Shown: positions 1 through 10,477 of the stretch, one piece after another
How the letters are laid out: every line of letters begins with the position of its first letter
Position numbering within the stretch: the stretch's first letter is position 1
Source: Aquamicrobium zhengzhouense
GTDB lineage: Bacteria; Pseudomonadota; Alphaproteobacteria; Rhizobiales; Rhizobiaceae
Direction: 5' to 3'
DNA: 64,000 bases
NCBI RefSeq assembly: GCF_016124105.1
Contig: NZ_JADGMQ010000006.1
Location: 124,001 to 188,000, forward strand
Translations under genes and position numbers: made by a program
Notes under the pieces: model-generated
What the model was told of the DNA's origin: nothing
The model's input: only the letters and a program-made list of their open reading frames with translations
Databases searched by the model: none

Positions 1-590
1 AGCGCGCCGATAGTGGCGATCGGTGTGATCAAGGACGCGGTTTCTGGCAAGGCAACTGGTGCGCCATAACCTGAAAAACTCCACGGTAAAGCACGACCGG
101 AACGTAGCGCATAAGGTTGTCCGTCCGCGCAAATCATCGCCCCGTCAGGCAGCGCAGCTATGGAAGTGGCGTCCAGCTTCAAATGAGCTGCTTCGGGAAT
201 CATGCGTTGACGGTGAAGCATCGCGTCCATCTGCGGAGCAGTGGCGACTTCGTCGAACTCGCTAGAGAACGCGCAGGCAAAAGCGATGGCGTCATCGCGG
301 CGACAATAGAAGCAGGGACGGTGGCCGGCTGCGAGCGCGGTAATTTCATCAAGGAAGAACAACTCGGTCCAACCGGCGCGGGAGTTTTTGCCATTGCGGC
401 CCATTGGTTCGCGTAAAAGACCGCGCGGATGTTGCAGGGAGCAAATGATCCAGGCTTTCGTAGTCCATCTGCGTTTCAATAAAGTCTTGCTGGTCGGGCT
501 GTGGATCACACCGCGATTGCCGGTGAACAGACCACGTTCCGGGGTCGCGTGGATTTCCCCGAACGGATCGACGCGATTTTGCAGTGGCAC
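1..590 (-). CDS. Conserved hypothetical protein, 3' part outside window
   Basis: An open minus-strand frame runs without a stop from 590 to the left edge, giving about 196 residues of a protein whose C-terminus is outside the window. I start it at a GTG at 590-588, seven bases after a good GGGAG ribosome-binding site (602-598), reading MPLQNRVDPFGEIHA. It has a compact CFYCRR motif near residue 90 that could be half of a metal site, a basic stretch (LLKRRWTTKAW) and many aromatics, and no signal peptide or membrane segment. From memory it resembles a conserved rhizobial protein of unknown function; I assign none. The codon pattern is coding-like throughout and no plus-strand frame here is convincing. 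It is divergent from the amidotransferase gene. Confidence 0.75.
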   Translation of the reverse strand, partial: MPLQNRVDPFGEIHATPERGLFTGNRGVIHSPTSKTLLKRRWTTKAWIICSLQHPRGLLREPMGRNGKNSRAGWTELFFLDEITALAAGHRPCFYCRRDDAIAFACAFSSEFDEVATAPQMDAMLHRQRMIPEAAHLKLDATSIAALPDGAMICADGQPYALRSGRALPWSFSGYGAPVALPETASLITPIATIGA

Positions 591-668
591 AGGCCATCTC
601 CCTTTCTGTCCCGCACGGGCCATGCTATCGCTCAGCGCGCTTTTGGCCACCTTATGAACGAGGCTATG

Positions 669-1385
669 ATGCGTGTCCTTGTTATCCAGAACTTTGACGG
701 AACCGAACTTGGTCTTCTCGGGACCGCCCTGGATGAAGCGAATGCCACTATTGAAACGGTGCGTCCGTATCTGGGCGAGGCACTCCCGAAAGGTGCGTCT
801 TCGCACGATGCGCTGATCGTGCTTGGCGGGGGCCAGAATGCACTCGCTGATGACACGCATCCCTATTTTCCCGAGCTGATGGCGCTGATGCGCTCCTTCA
901 CGGCTGCAGGGCGTTCGGTGTTGGGAATTTGCCTTGGCTGTCAGTTGCTGGCGCGTGCGCAGGGAGCAGAGAATATCATCGGCGGCGCGACCGAGTTCGG
1001 CTGGCAAAACGTTGAGTTGAACGATGACGGTGAGGCCGATCCGTTCTTCAAGGGCGTTGATCCATCGTTCCCGATCTTCCAGTGGCATGACGACACATTC
1101 ATCCTGCCGCGCGGTGCGGTGCGTCTGGCGGGCAGCATAAAGGTTCATAACCAGGCATTCCGTCTTGGTCGCGCCACATACGGCGTCCAGTTTCACTTCG
1201 AAGCGGACCGCAAGGTCGTGGAGCGGTGGAACACCGAGTTTGCCGACTGGATTGCGGAGCGGCAGCCGGATTGGACCACCCGCCATCCAAGGGAAGCGGA
1301 ACGTTACGGCGCCGTTGCCGACGCGATCGGGCTCAAGATCGCACGGAACTGGGTCTCCACCATTAGGCGGGCACAATCCCGGTAA
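669..1385 (+). CDS. Class I glutamine amidotransferase (GMP-synthase-like)
   Basis: A 238-residue single-domain GATase1 protein. The nucleophile elbow is GICLGC with Cys88, and the partner His176 and Glu178 lie in GVQFHFEAD, so the Cys-His-Glu triad is complete. The size and the lack of a synthetase domain place it with stand-alone GMP-synthase-like amidotransferases, which hydrolyse glutamine or gamma-glutamyl compounds; the substrate cannot be read from sequence. I chose the ATG at 669 because GAGG (660-663) is five bases upstream and the fold begins at once with MRVLVIQN. In-frame ATGs at 654 and 666 are alternatives. It is a cytosolic enzyme, transcribed towards groES but separated from it by the groE promoter and CIRCE. 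Confidence 0.85.
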   Translation: MRVLVIQNFDGTELGLLGTALDEANATIETVRPYLGEALPKGASSHDALIVLGGGQNALADDTHPYFPELMALMRSFTAAGRSVLGICLGCQLLARAQGAENIIGGATEFGWQNVELNDDGEADPFFKGVDPSFPIFQWHDDTFILPRGAVRLAGSIKVHNQAFRLGRATYGVQFHFEADRKVVERWNTEFADWIAERQPDWTTRHPREAERYGAVADAIGLKIARNWVSTIRRAQSR

Positions 1386-1404
1386 CCAAAAAGCCTCCGC
1401 GATA

Positions 1405-1433
1405 TTGACTCACATTCGACGGGTTACTATCTC
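1405..1433 (+). promoter_or_regulatory. Candidate groESL promoter
   Basis: TTGACT (1405-1410) and TATCTC (1428-1433) are spaced by 17 bases directly upstream of the CIRCE element, as expected for a vegetative groE promoter whose transcript starts near the operator. A CTTGAG at 1432-1437 could also belong to a heat-shock sigma factor promoter. Position supports the call more than sequence does. Confidence 0.45.
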
Positions 1434-1443
1434 TTGAGGCATG

Positions 1444-1470
1444 TTAGCACTCACCGAGGGAGAGTGCTAA
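1444..1470 (+). promoter_or_regulatory. CIRCE operator (HrcA-binding site)
   Basis: A perfect CIRCE inverted repeat, TTAGCACTC-N9-GAGTGCTAA, lies 62 bases before the groES start. In the known family this is the operator of the heat-shock repressor HrcA, whose folding depends on GroEL, so groESL is expected to be self-limiting. hrcA is not in this window. Confidence 0.97.
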
Positions 1471-1532
1471 TAACCATCGGTCAACGCCGATGGCATGGAA
1501 CCCTTTCAATCCTATTTAGGGACACAAGAGAG

Positions 1533-1829
1533 ATGGCACAGCTTAATTTCCGCCCGCTCCACGACCGCGTGGTTGTTCGTCGGGTTGAGTCCGAGGAAAA
1601 GACTTCCGGCGGCATCATCATTCCGGACACTGCCAAGGAAAAGCCGCAGGAAGGCGAAGTCGTCGCTGTCGGTTCGGGCGCTCGTGACGAGAGCGGCAAG
1701 CTGGTTGCGCTGGATGTCAAGGCTGGCGATCGCGTCCTGTTCGGCAAGTGGTCGGGCACGGAAGTCAAGCTCAATGGTCAGGACCTTCTGATTATGAAGG
1801 AATCCGACATCATGGGCATCATCGGCTGA
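1533..1829 (+). CDS. groES: Co-chaperonin GroES
   Basis: A 98-residue Hsp10, the normal length for the family. It has the N-terminal [12 protein letters not shown] strand, the mobile-loop region around residues 17-32 ([17 protein letters not shown]) and the C-terminal [14 protein letters not shown]. Seven copies cap the GroEL ring and close the folding chamber. The start at 1533 is preceded by an AGAG stretch; a longer frame from 1434 would run through the CIRCE element and is rejected. groEL follows after 78 bases, and both genes should be co-transcribed from the CIRCE-controlled promoter. Confidence 0.98.
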   Translation: MAQLNFRPLHDRVVVRRVESEEKTSGGIIIPDTAKEKPQEGEVVAVGSGARDESGKLVALDVKAGDRVLFGKWSGTEVKLNGQDLLIMKESDIMGIIG

Positions 1830-1892
1830 TTTCAGGCCGACCCGGAACTTTCAATTTCCACTTCCGGCAGTTCGACCTTTGAACGGCCGTGA

Positions 1893-3629
<1,737 letters not shown>

Positions 3630-3650
3630 GGCTACCAGGCTTTCAATGAA

Positions 3651-3679
3651 GGGCGGCAGCGATGCCGCCCTTTCTTTTT
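3651..3679 (+). terminator. Rho-independent terminator of groESL
   Basis: GGGCGGCA-GCGA-TGCCGCCC (3651-3670) forms an eight-pair GC-rich stem with a tetraloop and is followed by TTTCTTTTT. It lies 100 bases after the groEL stop and before csbD. Confidence 0.9.
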
Positions 3680-3756
3680 GTCTCGCGCAACCAATGCCAA
3701 GGCTGCTCGTTTACTGACGTAAATCACGCGCGGTCATGCGAAAAGGAACCAGCGAG

Positions 3757-3936
3757 ATGGTGAATAAGGATCAGGTCAAGGGGGTAGCCAAGCAGGCCAA
3801 GGGCGCTGTCAAGGAAGCGGCAGGCAAGGTCACCGGGTCAGAAAAGATGGAAGCCGAGGGCAAAATCGAAAAAGCCGGCGGCAAGGTCCAGAAGAGCTTC
3901 GGCGACGCAAAGGATAAGGTCAAGAAGGCGCTCTAA
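3757..3936 (+). CDS. CsbD-family stress protein
   Basis: A 59-residue, very polar Lys/Ala/Glu-rich protein of the CsbD family (MVNKDQVKGVAKQAKGAVKE, then an imperfect second repeat with GKVQKSFGDAKDK). CsbD-like proteins are small, probably disordered or helical, and are induced by general stress in many bacteria; a molecular role is not established. The start at 3757 is preceded by AAGGAA (3743-3748) with eight bases of spacing; an upstream in-frame ATG at 3736 would put that site inside the gene. It is monocistronic, between two terminators. I looked for an EcfG-type promoter (GGAAC-N17-CGTT) upstream and did not find a good one. Confidence 0.9.
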   Translation: MVNKDQVKGVAKQAKGAVKEAAGKVTGSEKMEAEGKIEKAGGKVQKSFGDAKDKVKKAL

Positions 3937-3961
3937 GCGCACTATCAGGCAACACACACTC

Positions 3962-3988
3962 AAGGAGCAGCCTCGGCTGCTCCTTTTT
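3962..3988 (+). terminator. Rho-independent terminator after csbD
   Basis: AAGGAGCAG and CTGCTCCTT flank CCTCGG (3962-3985), followed by more T residues. It lies 26 bases after the csbD stop. Confidence 0.88.
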
Positions 3989-4038
3989 CGATTCCGTGGT
4001 ATCGTTGGGAGATGCGGCACCTAGGGGGAGGGCGCGCT

Positions 4039-4428
4039 TTGAACTTGTCAGATTGTTTCCGACACTTCGGGGCTAAGGGGCGTAACGCAAGGTGGAGTTG
4101 GTCTGCCCGAAGCGAAGACGGTCGTGTGATTGTGATCACCCTATGGAAAGATCGGGTCTCCGTCGTAGATGGCAACGTGATTTACAATGACGTCGACGTT
4201 GATACGTCGGCGTGGGTCCACCGCCCTGGCAATCGCGAGCGATTGGAGAACCTGTGTTGGGCTCGCGACAATTGTGATGGATTTTTCCGGGCGGTTGTGG
4301 TCGTTGCGGAGAACATTAAAGCTCAGCCTCGCCGCATTGTGCAATGCTATCCGCAGCCGAACTGGAACATGCGGATTCTTGATCTGAATGAAGGCACCGG
4401 TGGATTTCGCGCCGTGCACATTCGATGA
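4039..4428 (+). CDS. Hypothetical protein, 129 aa
   Basis: An uncharacterised soluble protein rich in Trp, Arg and Asn. I prefer the TTG at 4039 because GGGGGAGGG (4024-4032) sits six bases before it; an in-frame ATG at 4012 gives nine more residues but has no ribosome-binding site. Recognisable pieces are FRHFGAKGRNARWSWS, the beta-like segment VIVITLWKD, and RPGNRERLENLCWARDNCDG. There is no signal peptide or membrane segment. It sits alone between the csbD terminator and a yqaA-like gene. The composition is slightly less GC-rich than its neighbours. I recognise similarity to proteins of unknown function only; no activity is proposed. Confidence 0.6.
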   Translation: MNLSDCFRHFGAKGRNARWSWSARSEDGRVIVITLWKDRVSVVDGNVIYNDVDVDTSAWVHRPGNRERLENLCWARDNCDGFFRAVVVVAENIKAQPRRIVQCYPQPNWNMRILDLNEGTGGFRAVHIR

Positions 4429-4490
4429 GCCGTACGGGCGTCGGGCATGTCCGTTAGGTATCTACGATTTTTGACTCGACCCTAATTGGC

Positions 4491-4898
4491 TTGGCGATCT
4501 CGGCTTTCACGTCAGCAACTTTGTTGCCGGGAACGTCGGAAGCCGTTCTGGCTGCGATGCAGGTGGCGGGTGTTGCCACACCACTGACGCTGTTGGCTGT
4601 TGCCAGCATCGCCAATGTCATTGGCTCCTGCGTCAACTGGGCGTTGGGGCGGTACCTTTCTCATTTTGCGGACCGCAAATGGTTTCCGATCTCGCCGCAG
4701 CAGATGGAAAAGGCGAGCGCGTGGTACGCGCGGTTCGGCTGGCCGAGCCTGCTTTTTTCCTGGGTGCCGGTCGTCGGCGATCCGCTGACGGTCGTGGCCG
4801 GGTTGCTGCGCACGCGATTTGTCGTCTTCGTGATCGTGGTAGCCATGGCGAAGACGGCGCGTTATGCAGCTATTCTATGGTTGATCGACCTGATCTGA
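4491..4898 (+). CDS. YqaA/DedA-type inner-membrane protein
   Basis: A 135-residue polytopic protein of the YqaA branch of the DedA/VTT superfamily. Hallmarks are ATLLPGTSEA early, SIANVIGSCVNWALGRYL with the Gly-Asn pair, WYARFGWPSLLFSWVPVVGDPLT, and a C-terminal membrane helix ending ILWLIDL. DedA relatives are linked to membrane homeostasis and lipid scrambling, but YqaA itself is not characterised. The start is uncertain. The TTG at 4491 would cut into the first helix, and the frame is open back to a TAG at 4455 with only an ATT at 4467 as a rare start, so either an unusual start or a small sequencing frameshift is likely. fumC follows 73 bases downstream. Confidence 0.8.
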   Translation: MAISAFTSATLLPGTSEAVLAAMQVAGVATPLTLLAVASIANVIGSCVNWALGRYLSHFADRKWFPISPQQMEKASAWYARFGWPSLLFSWVPVVGDPLTVVAGLLRTRFVVFVIVVAMAKTARYAAILWLIDLI

Positions 4899-4971
4899 CC
4901 AAAAATGAATCTGCCGGCCTCGCCAGCCAACGGACGAGCAAGCCACGGACGGCTCTGAACTGGAGACCGAC

Positions 4972-6363
4972 ATGAGCAGTACCCGCACAGAAACCGACAC
5001 GTTTGGCCCCATCGAAGTTGCCTCTGACCGCTATTGGGGCGCACAGGCGCAGCGTTCGTTGGGCAATTTCAAGATTGGCTGGGAAAAGCAGCCACAGCCG
5101 ATTATCCGGGCGCTCGGGATCGTCAAGCGAGCAGCTGCAGAAGCGAATCATGAGCTTGGCAAACTTGATCCGGGACTGGCCGATACGATCATTGCCGCGG
5201 CCCAGGAGGTGATCGATGGTCGCCTGGATCAACATTTTCCCCTCGTTGTCTGGCAGACCGGATCAGGCACGCAGTCGAACATGAATGCAAATGAGGTGAT
5301 CTCGAACCGTGCGATCGAAATGCTCGGCGGAGCAATGGGCTCAAAGAAGCCGGTCCATCCAAACGACCACGTCAATATGAGCCAATCGTCGAACGACACC
5401 TATCCTACTGCGATGCACGTCGCATGCGCGGAAGAAATCGTTCACAGGCTGATGCCCGCGCTGAGGCAATTGCATGCGGCGCTGGATGAAAAGGCGAGAG
5501 CGTGGGATCACATCATCAAGATTGGCCGCACCCATACGCAGGATGCGACCCCGCTTACACTTGGTCAGGAGTTTTCTGGCTACGCGATGCAGGTTGCGAA
5601 CGGGATCGCCCGGCTGGAGGCGACACTGCCCGGTCTGATGGAACTGGCGCAGGGCGGCACTGCAGTTGGTACCGGCCTCAACGCGCCAATCGGCTTTGCG
5701 GAGAAAGTTGCAGAAAAGATCGCTGACATTACCGGGCTGCCCTTCACCACGGCACCCAACAAATTTGAAGCACTGGCCGCGCATGATGCGATGGTGTTCT
5801 CGCATGGCGCGATAAATTCGCTTGCGGCCTCGCTGTTCAAGATCGCGAACGATATTCGGTTCCTCGGCTCCGGCCCGCGCGCGGGGCTGGGGGAATTGGC
5901 TCTGCCGGAAAACGAACCGGGTTCCTCCATCATGCCAGGCAAGGTGAACCCGACGCAATGCGAGGCGCTGACCCAGGTCTGCGTTCAGATCTTCGGCAAC
6001 AACGCGGCAATCAGCTTTGCCGGCAGTCAGGGCCATTTCGAGCTCAATGTCTACAACCCGGTGATGGCTTACAACTTCCTCCAGTCAGTGCGCCTGATGG
6101 CGGATGCCGGAGTCTCCTTCACGGAAAATTGCGTTGTCGGTATCGAGCCGCGTGAAGACAACATTCGCGCAGCGGTTGAGCGATCGCTCATGCTGGTGAC
6201 AGCTCTGGCACCGCGAATTGGGTACGATAATGCGGCGATGATCGCCAAGAATGCGCATCGGAACGGCACGACGCTGCGGGAAGAAGCGCTGGCAACGGGC
6301 CTGGTGAGCGAGGAAGAGTATGAGCAGCTCGTACGTCCGGAGGCGATGACCCGGCCGGGGTGA
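4972..6363 (+). CDS. fumC: Class II fumarate hydratase
   Basis: A 463-residue iron-independent fumarase that hydrates fumarate to L-malate in the TCA cycle. It has the three superfamily regions: [19 protein letters not shown] near residues 97-115, the [16 protein letters not shown] segment near 185-200 with the general-acid His, and the signature [16 protein letters not shown] near 316-331 with the catalytic Ser. It is of full family length. The ATG at 4972 follows a GGAGA motif at the right distance. It is cytosolic and tetrameric in known homologues. Succinyl-CoA made by the propionate block at 48-55 kb would enter the cycle just upstream of this step. Confidence 0.98.
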   Translation: MSSTRTETDTFGPIEVASDRYWGAQAQRSLGNFKIGWEKQPQPIIRALGIVKRAAAEANHELGKLDPGLADTIIAAAQEVIDGRLDQHFPLVVWQTGSGTQSNMNANEVISNRAIEMLGGAMGSKKPVHPNDHVNMSQSSNDTYPTAMHVACAEEIVHRLMPALRQLHAALDEKARAWDHIIKIGRTHTQDATPLTLGQEFSGYAMQVANGIARLEATLPGLMELAQGGTAVGTGLNAPIGFAEKVAEKIADITGLPFTTAPNKFEALAAHDAMVFSHGAINSLAASLFKIANDIRFLGSGPRAGLGELALPENEPGSSIMPGKVNPTQCEALTQVCVQIFGNNAAISFAGSQGHFELNVYNPVMAYNFLQSVRLMADAGVSFTENCVVGIEPREDNIRAAVERSLMLVTALAPRIGYDNAAMIAKNAHRNGTTLREEALATGLVSEEEYEQLVRPEAMTRPG

Positions 6364-6375
6364 TGACTCCTTTAT

Positions 6376-6420
6376 GAACGATGGTATAAATGTCGTTCGA
6401 TAATGGTGAACAATGAGTTC
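6376..6420 (+). promoter_or_regulatory. Two small inverted repeats upstream of the DoxX gene
   Basis: GAACGA (6376-6381) and TCGTTC (6393-6398) form an inverted repeat around an AT-rich TGGTATAAATG core. A second, GAAC-AATGA-GTTC, lies at 6408-6420. Both are in the 123-base gap between fumC and the DoxX gene. The low-GC spacer suits a promoter-operator better than a terminator. The regulator is unknown. Confidence 0.4.
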
Positions 6421-6486
6421 GGTGTTGAGTGACTTGTTGCGTTGAGAGAAATCTATATTTCAAGCCCACCAACTGAGAGGCTTCCT

Positions 6487-6852
6487 ATGTCCAACGATTT
6501 TCTTCTCCTCGTTGCCCGCATCTTGCTGGCACTCATGTTCCTCGTCTCGGGCGTTCCGATGATCACGGGTTCGGCAGGATTTGCTGGTTACCTTGGTAGC
6601 CTCGGTCTGCCGATGCCGATGGTCCTCACCTGGCTGGTGATCATCCTCAAGGTGCTCGGCGGTATCGCGCTCGTCATCGGCTTCCAAACGCGTCTTGTCG
6701 CCTGGGCGTTCATCGCATTCTGTGTCGCGACCGCCTTTATCGGTCACTTCCCTGCCGACATGACCGGCTTCTGGAAGAACATCGCGCTCGTTGGCGGCTT
6801 CCTCGCCCTGATCGCGGCTGGCCCCGGTGCGCTGTCGGTCGACAAGCGCTAA
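6487..6852 (+). CDS. DoxX-family membrane protein
   Basis: A 121-residue protein with four predicted membrane helices: LLLVARILLALMFLVSGV, the VLTWLVIILKVLGGIALVIGF pair, and LVAWAFIAFCVATAFIG followed by IALVGGFLALIAAG. The ARxLLxxxFLxSGxxK-like first helix and the charged FPADMTGFWKN loop before the last helix are typical of DoxX. Members sit in the inner membrane and some associate with redox or thiol-stress functions; the role here is not fixed by sequence. The start at 6487 has GAGAGG (6475-6480) upstream. It stands alone, ends at a bidirectional terminator, and may be controlled through the inverted repeats before it. Confidence 0.92.
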   Translation: MSNDFLLLVARILLALMFLVSGVPMITGSAGFAGYLGSLGLPMPMVLTWLVIILKVLGGIALVIGFQTRLVAWAFIAFCVATAFIGHFPADMTGFWKNIALVGGFLALIAAGPGALSVDKR

Positions 6853-6871
6853 GCACAGCAACGACAAACCG

Positions 6872-6901
6872 AAAAAGCCCGGAAGCGATCCGGGCTTTTT
6901 T
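6872..6901. terminator. Bidirectional terminator, DoxX gene and hisG
   Basis: AAAAAGCCCGG-AAGCGAT-CCGGGCTTTTTT is a symmetrical hairpin with an A run on one side and a T run on the other. It lies between the convergent DoxX gene (ends 6852) and hisG (ends 6970) and can serve both strands. Confidence 0.92.
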
Positions 6902-6969
6902 GTGCCGTCGCCTTATTGGAGCGACAGGGGATTTAAGAGGAGCGGTTAAACCCGATCCATAAGGGATTG

Positions 6970-7662
6970 CTAGGCGTTCAGTGCCGCAAACACAGACGCG
7001 ATTGCGGCCTCGTCTTGCGAACTGCGCGGCTTGAGCGACTGCACGAGGCAGGCTTCCGAGCGCAGGATGATGCCGTCATCAAGAATCTTCAGCTTGTTTG
7101 CCCGCAGGGTGGAACCGGTCGAGGTGATGTCTACGATGACGTCCGCAGATCCGGCCGCTGGTGCACCTTCGGTCGCGCCAAGGCTTTCGACTATGCGGTA
7201 GACTTGGATGCCGTGCTGGCTGGAAAAGAATTTCTGCGTCAGACGCCAGTATTTGGTGGCAATACGCAGGCGGCGGCCATGACGCTGGCGGAACTCCGCG
7301 GCAACATCATCAAGGTCGGCCATCGTGTCGACATCCAGCCAGGCTTCCGGCACTGCGACGATGACATCCGCACGGCCAAAGCCGAGACGCGCGCCAATCG
7401 CGACGCGGTTTTCCCAATCGGCGATCGTTTCCTGCACGAGATCTTCGCCGGTGACGCCAAGATCAAGCGTTCCTTCGCCCAACTCGCGAGCGATTTCGGA
7501 AGCCGACATATAGGCAATCTCAATCTCGTCGCGATTTTCGACCCTCGCGCGATAGCTGCGCGCATCGGACGGAGCGATGATCTTGAGGCCAGCACGCTCG
7601 AGTGCGGCGATCGAATCTTCCTTGAGGCGCCCCTTCGAGGGAAGGGCGATGGTGATCGTCAT
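6970..7662 (-). CDS. hisG: ATP phosphoribosyltransferase, short form
   Basis: A 230-residue HisG_S-type enzyme for the first step of histidine biosynthesis (ATP + PRPP to phosphoribosyl-ATP). It begins [17 protein letters not shown] and has the PRPP-loop segment [17 protein letters not shown] at residues 174-190. It lacks the C-terminal ACT-like regulatory domain of long HisG, so activity and feedback control depend on HisZ, which is encoded immediately upstream. The start at 7662 overlaps the hisZ stop in ATGA, implying translational coupling and balanced synthesis; an ORF extension to 7701 lies inside hisZ and is rejected. It is the last gene of the hisS-hisZ-hisG operon. Confidence 0.97.
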   Translation of the reverse strand: MTITIALPSKGRLKEDSIAALERAGLKIIAPSDARSYRARVENRDEIEIAYMSASEIARELGEGTLDLGVTGEDLVQETIADWENRVAIGARLGFGRADVIVAVPEAWLDVDTMADLDDVAAEFRQRHGRRLRIATKYWRLTQKFFSSQHGIQVYRIVESLGATEGAPAAGSADVIVDITSTGSTLRANKLKILDDGIILRSEACLVQSLKPRSSQDEAAIASVFAALNA

Positions 7663-8777
7663 GCCGCGTCTCCTCTGAGGGCTGCGATCCGGTCGAGCCA
7701 AAGCGAGAAGCCAACGCCCGGAATAGGTTCCTCCGCTCCGAGCATCGTCAAGAGGCGGTCATATCGACCGCCACCGATCAGCGGACGGCCGTCACCAGAC
7801 GAGATCTCGAAAACTAGACCCGTGTAATAATCGAGTGGCCGGCCAAATGCTGCGTCATAGATGACGCCGCCTTCAGGCAGGTCGTGCTCGGCTATAGCCT
7901 TCGCGCGTGCGCAAAAGAGCTCCATCGCGGAACCAAGAGAAATGCCGGATTGCTTCGCAAAGCTTTCGAGCGCTTCGGAAGCGCCCTCGAGCGGCGCGTC
8001 GATTGCAAGAAATGTTTTCAGCGCGGTCAGTGTGTCTTCGGAAAGACGAACGCTGCGAAGCTGTTGCTTCTCGGTGAGGCGCTGGGCAATTTCCTGGGCG
8101 GTGCGCCCGGCGGTCGCCGGCAGTCCTGCCTCGTTCATCTGCGCGGCGACATAGTCGACGAGCCCTGCCTGATCATCAGCGGCAATCAACTCAGCGGCAC
8201 GCTGATCTGACGTCGCAGCGTGAGACGGGTTCGCAAGATCCTCAAGGGCGCTGGCAAGTTGTGACGCGGAGCCGAACGCGCGGGCGAGGCGCTTTTGCCA
8301 TCCGCGCGGAAGTCCAAGGGCTGCGAGAACGGCCTCGAAGATGCGTTGATCACCGAGCGTCACCTGAAGCGGAACACCTGGCAGCGTCCGTGTCAGGAGC
8401 GCATGCGCATCGGCGACCGATCGAGCATCGGCCTTCGCGATGTCGTTCTCCCCGAGATCCTCGATGCCGGCCTGCAAGAATTCCGCCTCGCCATCGCGGC
8501 GCTGGCGGAAGACATTGCCGAGATAAGCATAGCGGCGCGGCGTGCCTGCCTGCGACGCGATGTGGTCGAGGCAGACGGGGATCGTGAATTCCGGGCGCAG
8601 GCACAGCGTCTGGCCGGTTTCGCTTTCGGTCAGAAAGATCCGGCGGCGCAGGTCTTCGCCGGCCATGTCGAGAAATGGATCGGCCGGCTGGAGCACCGCA
8701 ACTTCCGTGGTGGGCGCTTCACGCTCTGCGAAAACAGCCAGGATTTCCGATGCAAAGGGAGGCAGACGCGAGTTCAT
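7659..8777 (-). CDS. hisZ: ATP phosphoribosyltransferase regulatory subunit
   Basis: A 372-residue HisRS-like paralogue that forms a hetero-octamer with short HisG. It retains the class II synthetase fold, with [18 protein letters not shown] (motif-2-like) and the C-terminal [17 protein letters not shown], but belongs to HisZ by neighbourhood and divergence: it sits between hisS and hisG, and [14 protein letters not shown] closes the domain. The start at 8777 ([13 protein letters not shown]) overlaps the hisS stop in ATGA; a 35-codon upstream extension is only the hisS reading of the same DNA in another frame. It is cytosolic. It is needed for HisG catalysis and for histidine inhibition in known systems. 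Confidence 0.96.
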   Translation of the reverse strand: MNSRLPPFASEILAVFAEREAPTTEVAVLQPADPFLDMAGEDLRRRIFLTESETGQTLCLRPEFTIPVCLDHIASQAGTPRRYAYLGNVFRQRRDGEAEFLQAGIEDLGENDIAKADARSVADAHALLTRTLPGVPLQVTLGDQRIFEAVLAALGLPRGWQKRLARAFGSASQLASALEDLANPSHAATSDQRAAELIAADDQAGLVDYVAAQMNEAGLPATAGRTAQEIAQRLTEKQQLRSVRLSEDTLTALKTFLAIDAPLEGASEALESFAKQSGISLGSAMELFCARAKAIAEHDLPEGGVIYDAAFGRPLDYYTGLVFEISSGDGRPLIGGGRYDRLLTMLGAEEPIPGVGFSLWLDRIAALRGDAA

Positions 8778-10231
8778 TGCGCCTCGCTTTGCTCTGCCTT
8801 CTGCGCGTCGAGAACGCCCTGTACGGCCGAGACGAGTTCTTCTTCCTTGACGGAGAACTGGGCCGGGCGGCTGGCGCGCCATTCGGTGTTGTCGGTGATC
8901 TCGGCTGCAGCCTTTGCGCCTTCAATGAGGTCCTTGATCTGGACTTCGCCATTGGCGCGCTCGTCACCGCCCTGAATGATGACGCACGGCGCACCGCGAC
9001 GGTCGGCATACTTCATCTGTGCCTTCATGCCCGAACCACCGAGATACATTTCGGCGCGGATGCCGGCCTTCCGCAGGTCCGACACCATCTTCTGGTATCG
9101 GCCGAGCGACTCGGTGTCCCTGTCCATGACGAGCACAACGACGGGAGCCGTCACGCTGGTGTTTTCGAGCTTGCCGAGGTTTTTCAGCGCTGCAGTCAGA
9201 CGCGAGACGCCGATCGAGAAGCCCGTTGCCGGAACCGGCTCGCCACGGAAGCGCGAAACGAGGCCATCATAGCGCCCACCGCCAGCTACCGAACCGAAGC
9301 GAACGATTTCGCCCTGATCGTTCGGGACTTCAAACAGCAGTTCTGCTTCGTAGACCGGGCCGGTGTAATATTCGAGGCCACGCACGACCGACGGGTCGAT
9401 CTTGATGCGACCATCGTCGTATCCGGCAGCAGCGACAAGCGCGCGGATCTGCGCGAGTTCCTCGACGCCCTCATTGCCTTCGACTTCGCCGGTCTCAATG
9501 TAGCGAAGCACGGTCTCGATCGCAGCCTCTTCAAGGCCAGCGCCTTTGGTGAAGTCGCCGCTTTCGTCGAGACGCCCCTTGCCGAGCAGGAGGCGAACGC
9601 CTTCCGGACCAAACTTGTCGAGCTTGTCGATAGCCCGCAGCACGGTGAGGCGGCGGCCAGCATTTTCTGCACCGCCAAGGCCGATGGCTTCGAGCACACC
9701 GTCGAGAACCTTGCGGTTGTTGACGCGGATGACGTAGTCGCCGCGCTTGATGCCAACGGCTTCGAGCGTGTCGGCCATCATCATCGCCATTTCGGCGTCG
9801 GCAGCGACGCCCGGCGTTCCGACGATATCGGCGTCGAACTGCATGAACTGGCGGAAGCGGCCCGGTCCCGGCTTTTCATTACGGAATACCCAGCCTGAGC
9901 GGTACGAGCGGAACGGCTTGGGGATCGCCTCAAAGTTTTCAGCCACGAAGCGCGCCAGCGGCGCGGTCAGGTCGTAGCGCAGCGACAGCCACTGCTCGTC
10001 ATCGTCCTGGAATGAGAACACGCCTTCATTCGGGCGATCCTGGTCCGGCAGGAATTTTCCGAGTGCGTCGGTATATTCGATCATCGGCTGCTCGACAGGC
10101 TCGAAGCCGTAGAGCTCGTAGACCTCGCGAATCTTGCGGGTCATCGCATCGACGGCACGAATGTCGGCCGAATGGCGATCGACGAAGCCCCGCGGGAGCC
10201 GCGCCTTCATCTTTTCCGCCTTGTCAGCCAT
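8774..10231 (-). CDS. hisS: Histidyl-tRNA synthetase
   Basis: A 485-residue class II synthetase. It has [20 protein letters not shown] at the N-terminus, motif 2 within [19 protein letters not shown], the histidine-binding [13 protein letters not shown] region, motif 3 [13 protein letters not shown], and an anticodon-binding C-terminal domain. I choose the ATG at 10231, preceded by GGAAAAAGCG; an in-frame ATG at 10243 adds four residues. The gene leads a translationally coupled operon with hisZ and hisG, an arrangement common in Hyphomicrobiales that ties the synthetase to its pathway. A promoter must lie in the 246-base gap 10232-10477; I could not pick one with confidence. Confidence 0.97.
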   Translation of the reverse strand: MADKAEKMKARLPRGFVDRHSADIRAVDAMTRKIREVYELYGFEPVEQPMIEYTDALGKFLPDQDRPNEGVFSFQDDDEQWLSLRYDLTAPLARFVAENFEAIPKPFRSYRSGWVFRNEKPGPGRFRQFMQFDADIVGTPGVAADAEMAMMMADTLEAVGIKRGDYVIRVNNRKVLDGVLEAIGLGGAENAGRRLTVLRAIDKLDKFGPEGVRLLLGKGRLDESGDFTKGAGLEEAAIETVLRYIETGEVEGNEGVEELAQIRALVAAAGYDDGRIKIDPSVVRGLEYYTGPVYEAELLFEVPNDQGEIVRFGSVAGGGRYDGLVSRFRGEPVPATGFSIGVSRLTAALKNLGKLENTSVTAPVVVLVMDRDTESLGRYQKMVSDLRKAGIRAEMYLGGSGMKAQMKYADRRGAPCVIIQGGDERANGEVQIKDLIEGAKAAAEITDNTEWRASRPAQFSVKEEELVSAVQGVLDAQKAEQSEAQ

Positions 10232-10477
10232 CGCTTTTTCCATCCGTGCTATGTTGGAGATCTTGTGCCGCAGGGGGCGCCGGTTTCCTAACCGATATGA
10301 AGAACAGCGGCAAGGCGAGGACGTCGTTGCATTTCCGCAACTTTGGAAATTATCCATGTGCAACTATCGGCGGCGGTCTGGCGTTTGACCCAAAGCAAGA
10401 TTAATGCCCAAGCCACCGCGCCGTCCCTAACCGGATCGTAACGAAGGCGCACTAGATTTCGCCGAGTATCAATCGAG

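Noticed and set aside
6395-6420. Alphaproteobacterial LexA box (GTTC-N7-GTTC) near the DoxX gene
   Set aside because: The GTTC copies are at the wrong spacing (6395 and 6417), so the site does not match the motif.
8675-9898. 407-codon plus-strand frame over hisZ and hisS
   Set aside because: It is a mirror of two well-identified genes on the minus strand and lacks a ribosome-binding site or domain.
10232-10477. Possible regulatory RNA or leader upstream of hisS
   Set aside because: I found no His-codon leader peptide, clear attenuator or T-box-like structure on the minus strand; only a promoter is required here.
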